The notes under the pieces: model-generated
Database searches by the model: none
What the model was told of the DNA's origin: nothing
Seen by the model: only the letters and a program-made list of their open reading frames with translations
Shown here: positions 14,956 through 27,838 of the stretch, piece after piece
How the letters are laid out: each line of letters begins with the position of its first letter
Position numbering within the stretch: position 1 is the stretch's first letter
Translations under genes and position numbers: made by a program
NCBI GenBank assembly: GCA_902624635.1
Contig: CACNYD010000001.1
Location: forward strand, 240,766-304,765
Length of the DNA: 64,000 nucleotides
DNA from: an uncultured Pelagibacteraceae bacterium
GTDB lineage: Bacteria > Pseudomonadota > Alphaproteobacteria > Pelagibacterales > Pelagibacteraceae
Direction: 5' to 3'

Positions 14956-15503
14956 TGCCTTCGCCAAAGTCAGCATACAGCATTCCCACTGAAAAAGGTA
15001 AACTAGATACTCATATATTTGTTGTTTGGGTTGATAATGAAGCAGGTGTATTGGCGAGAGTAGTTGGATTATTTTCTGGCAGAGGATATAATATAGAGTC
15101 TTTAGCTGTAGCAGAAATTGATGCAACGAGAAATATCTCAAGAATTACAATAGTAACAACTGGTACACCACAAGTTATTGATCAAATAAAACTTCAATTA
15201 AAGAAATTAGTTCCAGTCCATAAAGTTGCAGATTTCAAAAGAGAAGATAAAAAAGTTATTTTTAAAGAGATGGCATTACTCAAAATTGTTGCACAGAAAA
15301 AAAAGATAGAAAAGTGTCTTAAGGAATGTAAAAAATTTAATCCTGTAATTTTAGACAAAACAAATAAATCAGTTGTTATACAAATAACTGCTTTAAGAAG
15401 AGAAATCGACAAAATGAGTAAAAAATTAAAACCTTTTGGTCTTACTAGCACTTCACGGACCGGGGCAATAGCAATGACCAGAGGTGCTGAAACATTTAAA
15501 TAA
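14955..15503 (+). CDS. ilvH: Acetolactate synthase small (regulatory) subunit
   Basis: The 182-residue product has an N-terminal ACT domain (IFVVWVDNEAGVLARVVGLFSGRGYNIESL compressed as residues 22-51) that binds valine for feedback control. A C-terminal domain ends in LTSTSRTGAIAMTRG. It overlaps the large-subunit stop codon by one base, as expected for subunits made in fixed ratio. A 14-residue N-terminal extension (MPSPKSAYSIPTEK) is longer than in E. coli IlvH. Confidence 0.93.
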   Translation: MPSPKSAYSIPTEKGKLDTHIFVVWVDNEAGVLARVVGLFSGRGYNIESLAVAEIDATRNISRITIVTTGTPQVIDQIKLQLKKLVPVHKVADFKREDKKVIFKEMALLKIVAQKKKIEKCLKECKKFNPVILDKTNKSVVIQITALRREIDKMSKKLKPFGLTSTSRTGAIAMTRGAETFK

Positions 15504-16547
<1,044 letters not shown>

Positions 16548-16634
16548 AATATTGATCCAAATTGGGTTAAAATAACTATTTTATTTTGCAATCTAAACGA
16601 TAGGTTGTATATTTCGATCATCTAAAATATTTAT

Positions 16635-19246
<2,612 letters not shown>

Positions 19247-19251
19247 GAGAG

Positions 19252-20472
19252 ATGGCTGAAGGCAGAGATGATTTTATAATAGCAATTAGATCTGCTTTTC
19301 TAAACAAAAGCACAAAACAAAAATTTTCTTTATTAACTCTAGTTTTTTTTTCAATTTTCATAATTGTTTTATCCAATTTTAATTTTAAGGCAATAAGTCT
19401 AACCAAGTCAGTGATAAAAGAAATCGTTTATCGATCTTCTTTTATAGTTTCAATACCAGAAAATTTTATCAAATCATCCTATTTAAATATAAATGAATAC
19501 ACCAATTTTTATAAAGAGTTTAAAATAACAAAAGAAGAGCTAGATCAATTAAAATCTGAAAATATTTCCACAAAGATTATCAAGAGTGAGAATGAAGAAC
19601 TTAAAAGTCTTATTGATGGTTATACCGTTACTTCTAATAAGATTTTAGCAAAAGTTATTGTTGACCACGAAAGTCCTTTTTTGAGATCAATTATTATTAA
19701 CAAAGGTAGCAAAGAAAGAATAAAGATCGGAACAAATATTTATGATCGAAGCTATCTTGTGGGACGTGTCATAGAGGTAAATTATACAAGTTCAAGAGTA
19801 TTGTTATTAACTGATCTAAATTCAAATATTCCTGTTTCGATCACACCCGGAAATGTTCAAGCAATTGTTATTGGTAATGGAGATAAAAGAGGTGAAATTA
19901 AATATATTAAAAATGATCTTATAAACAAAATAGATGACAAAGGAATTGCATACACATCAGGGACTGGCTCGATTTTCAAAAGTGGAATTCCTGTTGGAAC
20001 GATAGATTTAAAAGATGAAAATGAAAAAATTTTAATTAATTTTTTCAGTGATTTTAGTCAATTAAAATATGTTTTTGCAGAGATTAATGATTTTGTCCCG
20101 ACAACACTTAAAATTGAAGAAAATGATGCGGCAAAAATTTCTCCAAATACCGAGCAAATAAAATTAGACTTAATAAGTGATGAACTGCAAATTTTAGAGG
20201 AAAGTAATACTAAATTCCTAGAGGAAAATAAGGAATTAAATACTTTAACTAACGAATTAAATAGACAAATTGAGGCATTAAAGGCAGAAAATAATTTTCA
20301 AAAAAAAGTTATTCAAAAGCATAATTTAGATCAAGAGGAGTTAGAATTTTTAAGATTAAATTTAATTTATAGCTCAAGGTGTCAATCAAAAAAACTTTTT
20401 AGTACTGGTTTTAAAGTAGGCACTCCAGAGTATAAAGAATGCATAATGAGAAAAGGAAAGATAAGTGATTAG
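19252..20472 (+). CDS. mreC: Rod-shape protein MreC
   Basis: MreC links MreB to the wall-synthesis machinery in the periplasm. The 406-residue protein has one membrane helix (about 27-46), a first coiled coil (about 85-115), the double beta-barrel MreC core (KVIVDHESPFLRSIIINKG to about residue 270), and an unusual extra coiled coil at about residues 295-370. It is longer than the roughly 280-370 residues usual for the family because of that C-terminal coil and a Cys-containing tail. It is five bases after mreB. Confidence 0.9.
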   Translation: MAEGRDDFIIAIRSAFLNKSTKQKFSLLTLVFFSIFIIVLSNFNFKAISLTKSVIKEIVYRSSFIVSIPENFIKSSYLNINEYTNFYKEFKITKEELDQLKSENISTKIIKSENEELKSLIDGYTVTSNKILAKVIVDHESPFLRSIIINKGSKERIKIGTNIYDRSYLVGRVIEVNYTSSRVLLLTDLNSNIPVSITPGNVQAIVIGNGDKRGEIKYIKNDLINKIDDKGIAYTSGTGSIFKSGIPVGTIDLKDENEKILINFFSDFSQLKYVFAEINDFVPTTLKIEENDAAKISPNTEQIKLDLISDELQILEESNTKFLEENKELNTLTNELNRQIEALKAENNFQKKVIQKHNLDQEELEFLRLNLIYSSRCQSKKLFSTGFKVGTPEYKECIMRKGKISD

Positions 20473-20971
20473 ATTTCAAAAGAAAAATTTATTATACAAA
20501 ATATACACTTGGTTACCAATTCTATTTTTATTTATATCTGTATTCAACGAATTTGATTTGAATTATCTAAATATTGATTACTTTTCATTTAACTTTCCAT
20601 TTATATTAATTTTTTATTTTGCCTTAAAAGCATATCAGCGATTTGATTATTTTTTAGTTTTTTTAGCAGGACTATTTAATGACACTGTTGTTGGTTTACC
20701 GTTAGGCATAAGCTCTTTATCGTATATCTTGATTTGTATATTTGCCACTTATCTTAGGAATATAACAATTAGCCCAAATTTGATAAAAGATTGGTTCTAT
20801 TTTTTGTTTATTATTAGTTTGATTAACTCAATTAATTTTTCAGTTTTGTTTTTATTTTTTTCTTATGAATTGGATATTACACTTTTCATTGTAAACAATT
20901 TTTTTACATTTTTATTTTACATAGTGTTTTCAATTTTTTTCAAGAGGTATTTAAAAAGTTTAGATGATTAA
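20465..20971 (+). CDS. mreD: Rod-shape membrane protein MreD
   Basis: The 168-residue protein is almost wholly hydrophobic with about five membrane helices, and contains the VFLAGLFNDTVVGLPLGISS stretch typical of MreD. It uses a GTG start at 20465, overlapping the end of mreC by eight bases. The next gene in turn overlaps its end by eight. The position between mreC and PBP2 makes the call secure despite weak sequence conservation in this family. Confidence 0.88.
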   Translation: MIRFQKKNLLYKIYTWLPILFLFISVFNEFDLNYLNIDYFSFNFPFILIFYFALKAYQRFDYFLVFLAGLFNDTVVGLPLGISSLSYILICIFATYLRNITISPNLIKDWFYFLFIISLINSINFSVLFLFFSYELDITLFIVNNFFTFLFYIVFSIFFKRYLKSLDD

Positions 20972-22838
20972 TATAAGTGATAGTGCAACTAAATTAAATT
21001 CATTAAATCGAAGAATGTTTATTCTTGCTACAGCTAAAATTATTATTTTAGGTGGAATAGTCAGTAGATTATTTTTTTTACAAGTAAAAGAGAACAAGAA
21101 ATATTTAACACTTTCTGATAAAAATAGAATTCGAGAATGGAAATTACCCCCAATTAGAGGTGAATTTAAAGATTATTTTGGAAATACTATAGCTGGAAAC
21201 TTTGAAGCTTACCAACTTCATATCATACCAGAAGAAATTGAGGATTTTAGATATGTAATTTATCGTGTCAAAGAATTATTAGAACTAAGCGAAAAACAAT
21301 TCAAAAAAATTTTAAGAAAAAAGAATGAAATAAAACCCTGGGAAACATTAATTGTAGCAGATAATTTAAGTTGGGAGAAATTTTCAAAAATAAATAACCA
21401 CCTTTATGATCTTAATGGAGTTAAACCAGTTATCTCAATATCAAGAGACTATCCATATAAAGAAAATTTTACGCATGTTTTAGGCTATGTTAGTCAGGCT
21501 AATGAAAATGACCTTTTAACAAATGAAAATATAAAAGAAAAATTTGTTCCTGGTTTAAAAGTTGGAAAAACAGGTTTAGAAAAATCATTTGAAAAAAAAT
21601 TAATTGGATCAAATTCTGTAGAGCGATATGAAGTCAATGCTTATGGTAGAAGAATAAGTCAATTAGCATTTCAAAAAGGAGACAAAGGAGAAACAATCAA
21701 GCTTACAGTAGATACAAAAATTCAAGAACTAACTAATGAGCTATTAAAAGAAAAAGCAGGATCTATATGCATAATGGACATTTACACAGGTGCAATAATT
21801 GCAATGCATTCTTCTCCATCCTTTGATCCTAACGCTTTTGTGTTTGGGATAAGTCAAGATGAATGGCAACTTATTAGAAATAATCCAATGAAACCTTTAG
21901 TTAATAAATCATTATCAGGAAATTACTCACCAGGATCAACAATAAAACCTATAGTTGCCTTATCAGCTTTAGAAAATGAGATTATTACTCCAGATTTTAC
22001 AGTTCAGTGCAAAGGACACAAAAATCCGTTAGAATTGTATGGTCAAACTTATCATTGCTGGAAGAAGGAAGGACACGGATTTGTAAATTTAAGAGGTGCA
22101 ATGAAACAATCTTGCGATACTTATTTCTATGAAGTCGCAAGACGATTAGGAGTGGATAGATTAAGTGATACTGCGAAAAAATTTGGATTAGGTGAGAAAG
22201 TTTTTAGAGATATATTCGATAATGAGAAGAGGGGTTTAGTTCCTAACACAGAATGGAAAAAAAATGCATTAGGAAGAAATTGGGTGCTTGGTGAAACAAT
22301 AATCACAGGTATTGGTCAGGGATTTATTCAAACAACTCCAATACAATTATGCTTGATGACAGCACAAATAGCTAATGGTGGATATAAAATTTATCCTAAA
22401 ATAGTGGCAAATGATGATATCGAATATTTAGATAAGTTTACCCCCTTATACAAAAAGGCTCGAAATATTAAAATTGTTCAAGATGCTATGTTTAGTTCAA
22501 CAAATGAAATAAGAGGAACTTCCTACAGATCACGATTAGATGATCCAAAATATCAATTTGCTGGAAAAACAGGAACTTCACAGGTGAAAAAAATAACTGA
22601 AAGAGATCGTGAGCTAGATCTTAAAACATTTGAAATTCCCTACGAAGAGAGAGATCATGCTTTATATATTGCTTTTGGGCCTTATATAAATCCAAGATAC
22701 GCGCTAAGCATAATTATAGAGCATGGAGGTTCTGGAGGAACTGTAGCAGCTCCATTAGCTAAAGAATTATTCAAAATGATTATTGATAGACATGAAATTA
22801 GAAAAAATTATGACAACAAAAAATATTTGGATATCTAA
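20964..22838 (+). CDS. mrdA: Penicillin-binding protein 2 (elongation transpeptidase)
   Basis: PBP2 cross-links peptidoglycan during side-wall growth. The 624-residue product has an N-terminal membrane helix (about 19-39) and a dimerisation domain. Its transpeptidase domain carries the three active-site motifs S-T-I-K (GNYSPGSTIKPIVAL), S-C-D (KQSCDTYFYE) and K-T-G-T (FAGKTGTSQVK). It overlaps mreD by eight bases and mrdB by one base, so it is translated as part of the mre operon. Confidence 0.95.
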   Translation: MINISDSATKLNSLNRRMFILATAKIIILGGIVSRLFFLQVKENKKYLTLSDKNRIREWKLPPIRGEFKDYFGNTIAGNFEAYQLHIIPEEIEDFRYVIYRVKELLELSEKQFKKILRKKNEIKPWETLIVADNLSWEKFSKINNHLYDLNGVKPVISISRDYPYKENFTHVLGYVSQANENDLLTNENIKEKFVPGLKVGKTGLEKSFEKKLIGSNSVERYEVNAYGRRISQLAFQKGDKGETIKLTVDTKIQELTNELLKEKAGSICIMDIYTGAIIAMHSSPSFDPNAFVFGISQDEWQLIRNNPMKPLVNKSLSGNYSPGSTIKPIVALSALENEIITPDFTVQCKGHKNPLELYGQTYHCWKKEGHGFVNLRGAMKQSCDTYFYEVARRLGVDRLSDTAKKFGLGEKVFRDIFDNEKRGLVPNTEWKKNALGRNWVLGETIITGIGQGFIQTTPIQLCLMTAQIANGGYKIYPKIVANDDIEYLDKFTPLYKKARNIKIVQDAMFSSTNEIRGTSYRSRLDDPKYQFAGKTGTSQVKKITERDRELDLKTFEIPYEERDHALYIAFGPYINPRYALSIIIEHGGSGGTVAAPLAKELFKMIIDRHEIRKNYDNKKYLDI

Positions 22839-23962
22839 TGTACCAACATACAAGATTTAATAACAAAAATAACTTTTTTCAAAAATTTGGAAATTTGGAT
22901 TATGTACTTTTAATCTGTTTGTTAATATTGGGATTTATCAGTCTTGCAACAATGTACTCTACAGATGGAGGTGCAGTTTTATTCCATACAAGAAGTCACT
23001 TTATTAAGTTTGTCATTTTCTTTTCAATGATGATTGTGATTTCACTTATAAATATAAAATTTTGGTTTTCTCTTGGTTATTTATCATATGGAATTATTTT
23101 GGGAATGTTAATATGGACCATTAATTTCGGTATTACTGCCTCAGGATCTAAAAGATGGATTGATTTATATTTTTTAAATATTCAACCATCTGAATTGATG
23201 AAAATTTTTATCATCTTATGTTTAGCAAAATATTTTCATAGAATGAAAGCACAACACGTGAATTCTTTTTATGCTATTTGTTTTTCCCTAATAATTATTT
23301 TTGTTCCAATGAGTTTAGTAATTATACAACCTGATTTGGGAACATCATTACTTATTGCGATCAGTGGCATTGTTGTATTGTGGTTTGCTGGATTAAATCA
23401 TAAATATTTTTTTTATTCTTGTTTATTCTCTATAATTTCATTGCCAATTGTCATTTCTTTATTAAAACCTTACCAAAAACTTAGAGTGTTAACTTTTCTT
23501 AATCCAGATAGAGATCCCTTAGGCGCTGGTTATCAGATTATTCAATCGAAAATCGCTGTTGGATCAGGAGGTATTACTGGTAAAGGTTTTCTTAAAGGGA
23601 CACAAAGTTATCTAGAATTTCTTCCAGAGAAACATACGGATTTTATATTTACACTATATTCAGAAGAATTTGGTTTTATAGGATCAGTTTTATTACTTCT
23701 AATTTATAGTATTATAATTTACCGAGTTATTAGGATAGGTGCACTTTCCAGAAGTTATTTTGCAAAATTATTTTGTTACAGTTTTGGCACATCAATTTTT
23801 ATATATATTGTAATAAATATGAGTATGGTTCTAGGATTACTTCCCATTGTAGGGTCGCCATTACCGATAATGTCGTATGGTGGTTCATCAATGTTAGCCA
23901 CGATGATTGGATTTGGAATTGTGATGAGTGCTAAAACTCATAGTCAGCAATCTATCGCATAA
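22838..23962 (+). CDS. mrdB: Rod-shape SEDS glycosyltransferase RodA
   Basis: RodA polymerises lipid II into glycan strands together with PBP2. The 374-residue protein has about ten membrane helices, the GSKRWIDLYFLNIQPSELMK segment, the QPDLGTSL loop, EKHTDFIFTLYSEEFGF, and the closing LPIMSYGGSSML motif of SEDS proteins. Its first base is the last base of the mrdA stop codon. It ends the rod-shape operon; a 50-base gap follows. Confidence 0.95.
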   Translation: MYQHTRFNNKNNFFQKFGNLDYVLLICLLILGFISLATMYSTDGGAVLFHTRSHFIKFVIFFSMMIVISLINIKFWFSLGYLSYGIILGMLIWTINFGITASGSKRWIDLYFLNIQPSELMKIFIILCLAKYFHRMKAQHVNSFYAICFSLIIIFVPMSLVIIQPDLGTSLLIAISGIVVLWFAGLNHKYFFYSCLFSIISLPIVISLLKPYQKLRVLTFLNPDRDPLGAGYQIIQSKIAVGSGGITGKGFLKGTQSYLEFLPEKHTDFIFTLYSEEFGFIGSVLLLLIYSIIIYRVIRIGALSRSYFAKLFCYSFGTSIFIYIVINMSMVLGLLPIVGSPLPIMSYGGSSMLATMIGFGIVMSAKTHSQQSIA

Positions 23963-24012
23963 GTATAATTTGTCGCTTAATCAAAATTAATATTTCATAA
24001 TATAATTGTCAT

Positions 24013-25254
24013 ATGAATAACAAACTTAAAGTAGGTATCGTTGGTGCCGGTATTCAAGGAATTTCTAATGCTTTGTTTCTTCAAAAAAAAGGTTTTGAAG
24101 TAACGATTTTTGATAGAGAAAATCCCGGAAGCCCAGCAGCATCTTATGGGAATGCTGGTCATTTTTCTCCCTATGCTTCATTATCTTTAAATAGAACTGA
24201 CATTTTATTAGACGTTCCAGCAATGCTGATGAGCTCAACAGGACCTCTTGCTCTTAAATGGAATTATGTTCCAAAAATGATTCCATGGTTTATGAAATTC
24301 ATATTAAACACATCCAAAAATAAAATGATGCATACCGCAAAAAATATGCATCAAATTTTAGATTTAGCCTTACCAGCTTACGATGAGTTATTTGATGAAA
24401 TTAATATAGACGGTTTAGTTGAGAATAAAGGAATTTTATATATTTGGAATGATCAAGATTTAAAGAGTAGGGAATTAGAAATTAATGTCAGAAAAGAATT
24501 AGGTGTTAAGCAACAACTTGTAAATAAAAAAGAAATTCATGATCTTGAGCCTAATATAAAACCTTTTTATCATGCTGGTGTTTATTATCCATATGCAAGA
24601 CATGCAAGAAACCCAAAAAAAATACTTTTAAAATTTTTTGATTTATTTCTTAAAAAGGGAGGAGAATTTAAAAAGTTAGATATTAGAGGTATGGAATTTA
24701 AAGATGAACGACCAATTATAAAGTCTGAGTCAGAAAAATTTTCATTTGATAGAGTGGTGATAGCCTGTGGGGCTTTCTCAAAAAAATTAACTGACAATTT
24801 AGATGAAAAAATACCATTAGATACTGAGCGCGGTTATCATGTTCATTTCAAAGATTGTGACCATCTTTTACAAAGACCAGTTATTTTTTCAAATCGAGGG
24901 TTTGGAATTACGCCAATGGAACAAGGATTAAGAGTTGTGGGCACAGTAGAGTTTGGGGGATTGAAAAATCCTTTATCAAAATCCCGTATTAAAAACTTGA
25001 TTAACAATGCAAAATACATGTTAGGAGATTTACCTGATCATGAAGACGAGTGGTTAGGATTTAGACCAACATTACCTGATTTTTTACCAGTTATGGGTCC
25101 ATCAAAAAATTATAAAAATGTATTTTATTGTTTTGGTCATCATCATTTAGGATGGACATTAGGACCAATATCTGGAAAGATTGTTTCCGGAATGATAGCT
25201 AGAGAAAACACTAATTTAAATTTATCCCCTTATAGCTCATCAAGATTTAACTAG
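24013..25254 (+). CDS. DadA-like FAD-dependent amino acid oxidoreductase
   Basis: The 413-residue product has an N-terminal FAD-binding motif, GIVGAGIQGISNALFLQKKG (residues 9-28), followed by PGSPAASYGNAGHFSP and RGYHVHF, as in D-amino-acid dehydrogenases (DAO superfamily, DadA branch). It also has a C-terminal GHHHLGWTLGPISGK that closes the FAD site. It would oxidise a D-amino acid or similar amine and pass electrons to the membrane. The next gene, an EamA exporter, starts four bases later, and four further genes follow with tiny gaps. The exact substrate is unknown. Confidence 0.8.
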   Translation: MNNKLKVGIVGAGIQGISNALFLQKKGFEVTIFDRENPGSPAASYGNAGHFSPYASLSLNRTDILLDVPAMLMSSTGPLALKWNYVPKMIPWFMKFILNTSKNKMMHTAKNMHQILDLALPAYDELFDEINIDGLVENKGILYIWNDQDLKSRELEINVRKELGVKQQLVNKKEIHDLEPNIKPFYHAGVYYPYARHARNPKKILLKFFDLFLKKGGEFKKLDIRGMEFKDERPIIKSESEKFSFDRVVIACGAFSKKLTDNLDEKIPLDTERGYHVHFKDCDHLLQRPVIFSNRGFGITPMEQGLRVVGTVEFGGLKNPLSKSRIKNLINNAKYMLGDLPDHEDEWLGFRPTLPDFLPVMGPSKNYKNVFYCFGHHHLGWTLGPISGKIVSGMIARENTNLNLSPYSSSRFN

Positions 25255-25258
25255 TTAA

Positions 25259-26152
25259 ATGCAAAATACCAAAGCATATATAATGCTGGTATGTGCTACG
25301 CTATTTTGGGCGGGTAATTTTATGGTTGGAAAGTATGCTTTCATGGTTGATATACCTCCTTTATCTTTAGTTTTTTATCGCTGGTCACTTGTTTGGATTA
25401 TATTGTTACCTTTCACTTATAGAGAAATAAAGAAATATAAAGATACGATTTTAAATAATTTACCTTTATTATTCTTTCTGGGTTTTACAAGCGTTGGTTT
25501 GTTTAATTCTTTTACTTATTTATCCTTAATTTATACCCAAGTCATTAACGCATCTCTTTTTAATACGGCTATTCCAGCTATAATAATTTTACTTTGTTTT
25601 TTATTTAAAGTTGAAAAAACTAATAAATTTCAAATTTTGGGTCTTATTATTTCAGTGTGTGGAATTTTGGCGATTATTACTAGACTAAAGCTTGATATTT
25701 TACTCTCACTAAATTTTAACAAAGGAGATTTGATAATGATAGGAGGTGTCATCACTTGGGGAGTTTATTCAACTCTCTTAAAGAAAAAAAAGTTTACTCT
25801 TCCGTTATTAACTTTGGTCCACGTTATTTGTACGTTCGGTTTAATTAGTGTGTTCCCACAATTCTTATATGAGTACTCTAATGGACAATTAATTAAGTTT
25901 GATATTAATATAGTCTATATTTTAATATTTCTTGCTCTTTTTCCAAGTATAGGATCTTATTATTGTTGGGCAGGTGCTGTTTCTATCATCGGAGCAAATA
26001 GAGCAGGTATTTTCTTATCTTTAATCCCTTTGTTCAGCACAATAATGGCAATACTTTTTTACAATGAGCAATTTAAATTTTTTCACTTGATTGGAGCAAT
26101 TTTGATTATATTAGGTTTATTTTTATCAAATAAGGAAATTAAAAATGCTTAA
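25259..26152 (+). CDS. EamA/DMT-family transporter
   Basis: The 297-residue membrane protein has ten predicted helices in two EamA halves. The first opens LVCATLFWAGNFMVGKYA and the second GGVITWGVYSTLL. Such proteins export or import small metabolites such as amino acids. The last eight bases overlap the hydroxyacid dehydrogenase start, which ties it to the DadA-like and dehydrogenase genes. The substrate cannot be told from sequence. Confidence 0.85.
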   Translation: MQNTKAYIMLVCATLFWAGNFMVGKYAFMVDIPPLSLVFYRWSLVWIILLPFTYREIKKYKDTILNNLPLLFFLGFTSVGLFNSFTYLSLIYTQVINASLFNTAIPAIIILLCFLFKVEKTNKFQILGLIISVCGILAIITRLKLDILLSLNFNKGDLIMIGGVITWGVYSTLLKKKKFTLPLLTLVHVICTFGLISVFPQFLYEYSNGQLIKFDINIVYILIFLALFPSIGSYYCWAGAVSIIGANRAGIFLSLIPLFSTIMAILFYNEQFKFFHLIGAILIILGLFLSNKEIKNA

Positions 26153-27098
26153 AGTAGCTATCTTAGACGACTATCAAAATGTCTCTCACCAATTTGTTGA
26201 TATTGAAAAATTATCAGGAAAATATGAAATCAAAATTTTTAGTGAACCATTTGAGGATGAAGCAGACGCTCTTGATAAATTATCTGAATTTGAGGCTTTA
26301 CTGATTATGAGAGAGAGAACACCAATTACAAAAAATTTGATAGAAAATCTGACTAAATTAAAATTTATAATTACAAGTGGTTTAAAAAATAAGTCAATCG
26401 ATCTCGTTTCTGCAAAAAAAAGAAAAATAATTGTTAGTGGAACTGAAAGCAATATAAATCCAACACCTGAATTAACTTGGGCTTTAATACTTGGATTAGC
26501 GAGAAACCTTAAAGAAGAAATTGATAATATGTACCAAGGATATTGGCAGACTACTATCGGAGTAGAATTGAAAGGAAAAATACTCGGTTTAATTGGTTTA
26601 GGAAAAGTCGGATCTCAAGTTGCAAAAATTGGAAAAGCATTTGGTATGCAAGTAATGGCATGGAGTGAAAATCTAAATTTAGATAATTGTAAGGAATTAG
26701 AAGTCTTACCTTGTAGCAAAGAAGATTTAATTAAAAACTCAGATTTTTTATCAATTCACGTTCAAGGTGGTGATAGATACAAAGATTGTATTACAATTAA
26801 GGAAATGGACAAAATGAAAAAAACTGCTTTTTTGATTAACACCTCAAGGGGACCAATTATAAATGAGGATGATTTAATAATTGCATTGTCTACAAATGAA
26901 ATAGCAGGAGCTGGGCTAGATGTTTATGAAAAGGAACCTTTACCTGAAAATAATAAACTTAGATTTTTACCTAATGTATTATTAACACCTCACATTGGAT
27001 ATGTGACCGCTGAAAATTACCAAACTTATTACAGTCAAATGATTGAGTCTCTTGAAGCTTGTGTAAATGGAAAGCCTATAAGAAGAATTGATGAATAA
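26145..27098 (+). CDS. D-2-hydroxyacid dehydrogenase family protein
   Basis: The 317-residue protein has the two-domain fold of NAD-dependent D-2-hydroxyacid dehydrogenases. Visible are ELTWALILGLAR before the cofactor domain, the Rossmann loop GLIGLGKVGSQVAKIG (residues about 145-160), the NTSRGPIINEDDL arginine region, and the catalytic His in LLTPHIGYVT. It probably interconverts a 2-keto acid and a D-hydroxy acid. It overlaps the EamA gene by eight bases and is three bases before the FkbM gene. The substrate is unknown. Confidence 0.85.
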   Translation: MLKVAILDDYQNVSHQFVDIEKLSGKYEIKIFSEPFEDEADALDKLSEFEALLIMRERTPITKNLIENLTKLKFIITSGLKNKSIDLVSAKKRKIIVSGTESNINPTPELTWALILGLARNLKEEIDNMYQGYWQTTIGVELKGKILGLIGLGKVGSQVAKIGKAFGMQVMAWSENLNLDNCKELEVLPCSKEDLIKNSDFLSIHVQGGDRYKDCITIKEMDKMKKTAFLINTSRGPIINEDDLIIALSTNEIAGAGLDVYEKEPLPENNKLRFLPNVLLTPHIGYVTAENYQTYYSQMIESLEACVNGKPIRRIDE

Positions 27099-27100
27099 TT

Positions 27101-27832
27101 ATGGTTAATTCTAAGTCAAAATTTTTAGAATTATCAAAAAAATTTAAAATATTAAAAAGATTATATTTTTTCTATAATATTTATATTCGAAATTTTAAAT
27201 TTCTAAAAAATGGAACTCAGTTTGGTGAAGATAAATATATTATAGAATTGTTTGATAAAAACTTTATAGGTAAATTTCTTGATGTTGGATGCTACCATCC
27301 AACAAGGCACAATAATACTTTCATAATGTACAAGAACGGCTGGTCAGGTATGAATATAGACTTAAATCCTTTGACAATTGAGTTATTTGATTTTATGAGG
27401 CCTAGAGATATCAATATTAATTCTGGAGTTTCCGACACAGAAATTGAAAAAAAATTATATTTCATTGATGAATTAAATACTCAAAATACTCTTGACAAGA
27501 ATCAATTAAATTTTCTTAAAAATCATCACAACATTAAAGACGACGAAATTTTAGAAAAAAAAATAACAACAAGGAATTTAAATAATATTTTAGATGATTA
27601 TAAATTTTATAATATTGATTTTATGAATCTTGATATTGAAGGTCATGAATTAAAAGTTTTGGAGACACTTGATTTTAATAAGATTAATATAAAATATTTA
27701 TGTATAGAAATGATCGAGCATAATAAAGAGTCAGTTTTAAATAATGAAAAGATAAAAGATTTACTCACTAAGAATAATTTTAAATTAATAAAAAATTTTG
27801 ATTTTAATTTCATTTATAGGAAAGAAAACTAA
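27101..27832 (+). CDS. FkbM-family SAM-dependent methyltransferase
   Basis: The 243-residue product carries the FkbM domain: FGEDKYIIELF, the SAM-binding FLDVGCYHPTRHNNT (residues about 58-72), NGWSGMNIDLNP, and NIDFMNLDIEGHELKVLE. FkbM proteins methylate hydroxyl groups on sugars, lipids or other small molecules. It is three bases after the dehydrogenase and seven before the deacetylase-like gene. Codon use is even more AT-rich than its neighbours, with many Asn and Lys. The acceptor is unknown. Confidence 0.85.
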   Translation: MVNSKSKFLELSKKFKILKRLYFFYNIYIRNFKFLKNGTQFGEDKYIIELFDKNFIGKFLDVGCYHPTRHNNTFIMYKNGWSGMNIDLNPLTIELFDFMRPRDININSGVSDTEIEKKLYFIDELNTQNTLDKNQLNFLKNHHNIKDDEILEKKITTRNLNNILDDYKFYNIDFMNLDIEGHELKVLETLDFNKINIKYLCIEMIEHNKESVLNNEKIKDLLTKNNFKLIKNFDFNFIYRKEN

Positions 27833-27838
27833 TTAAGT

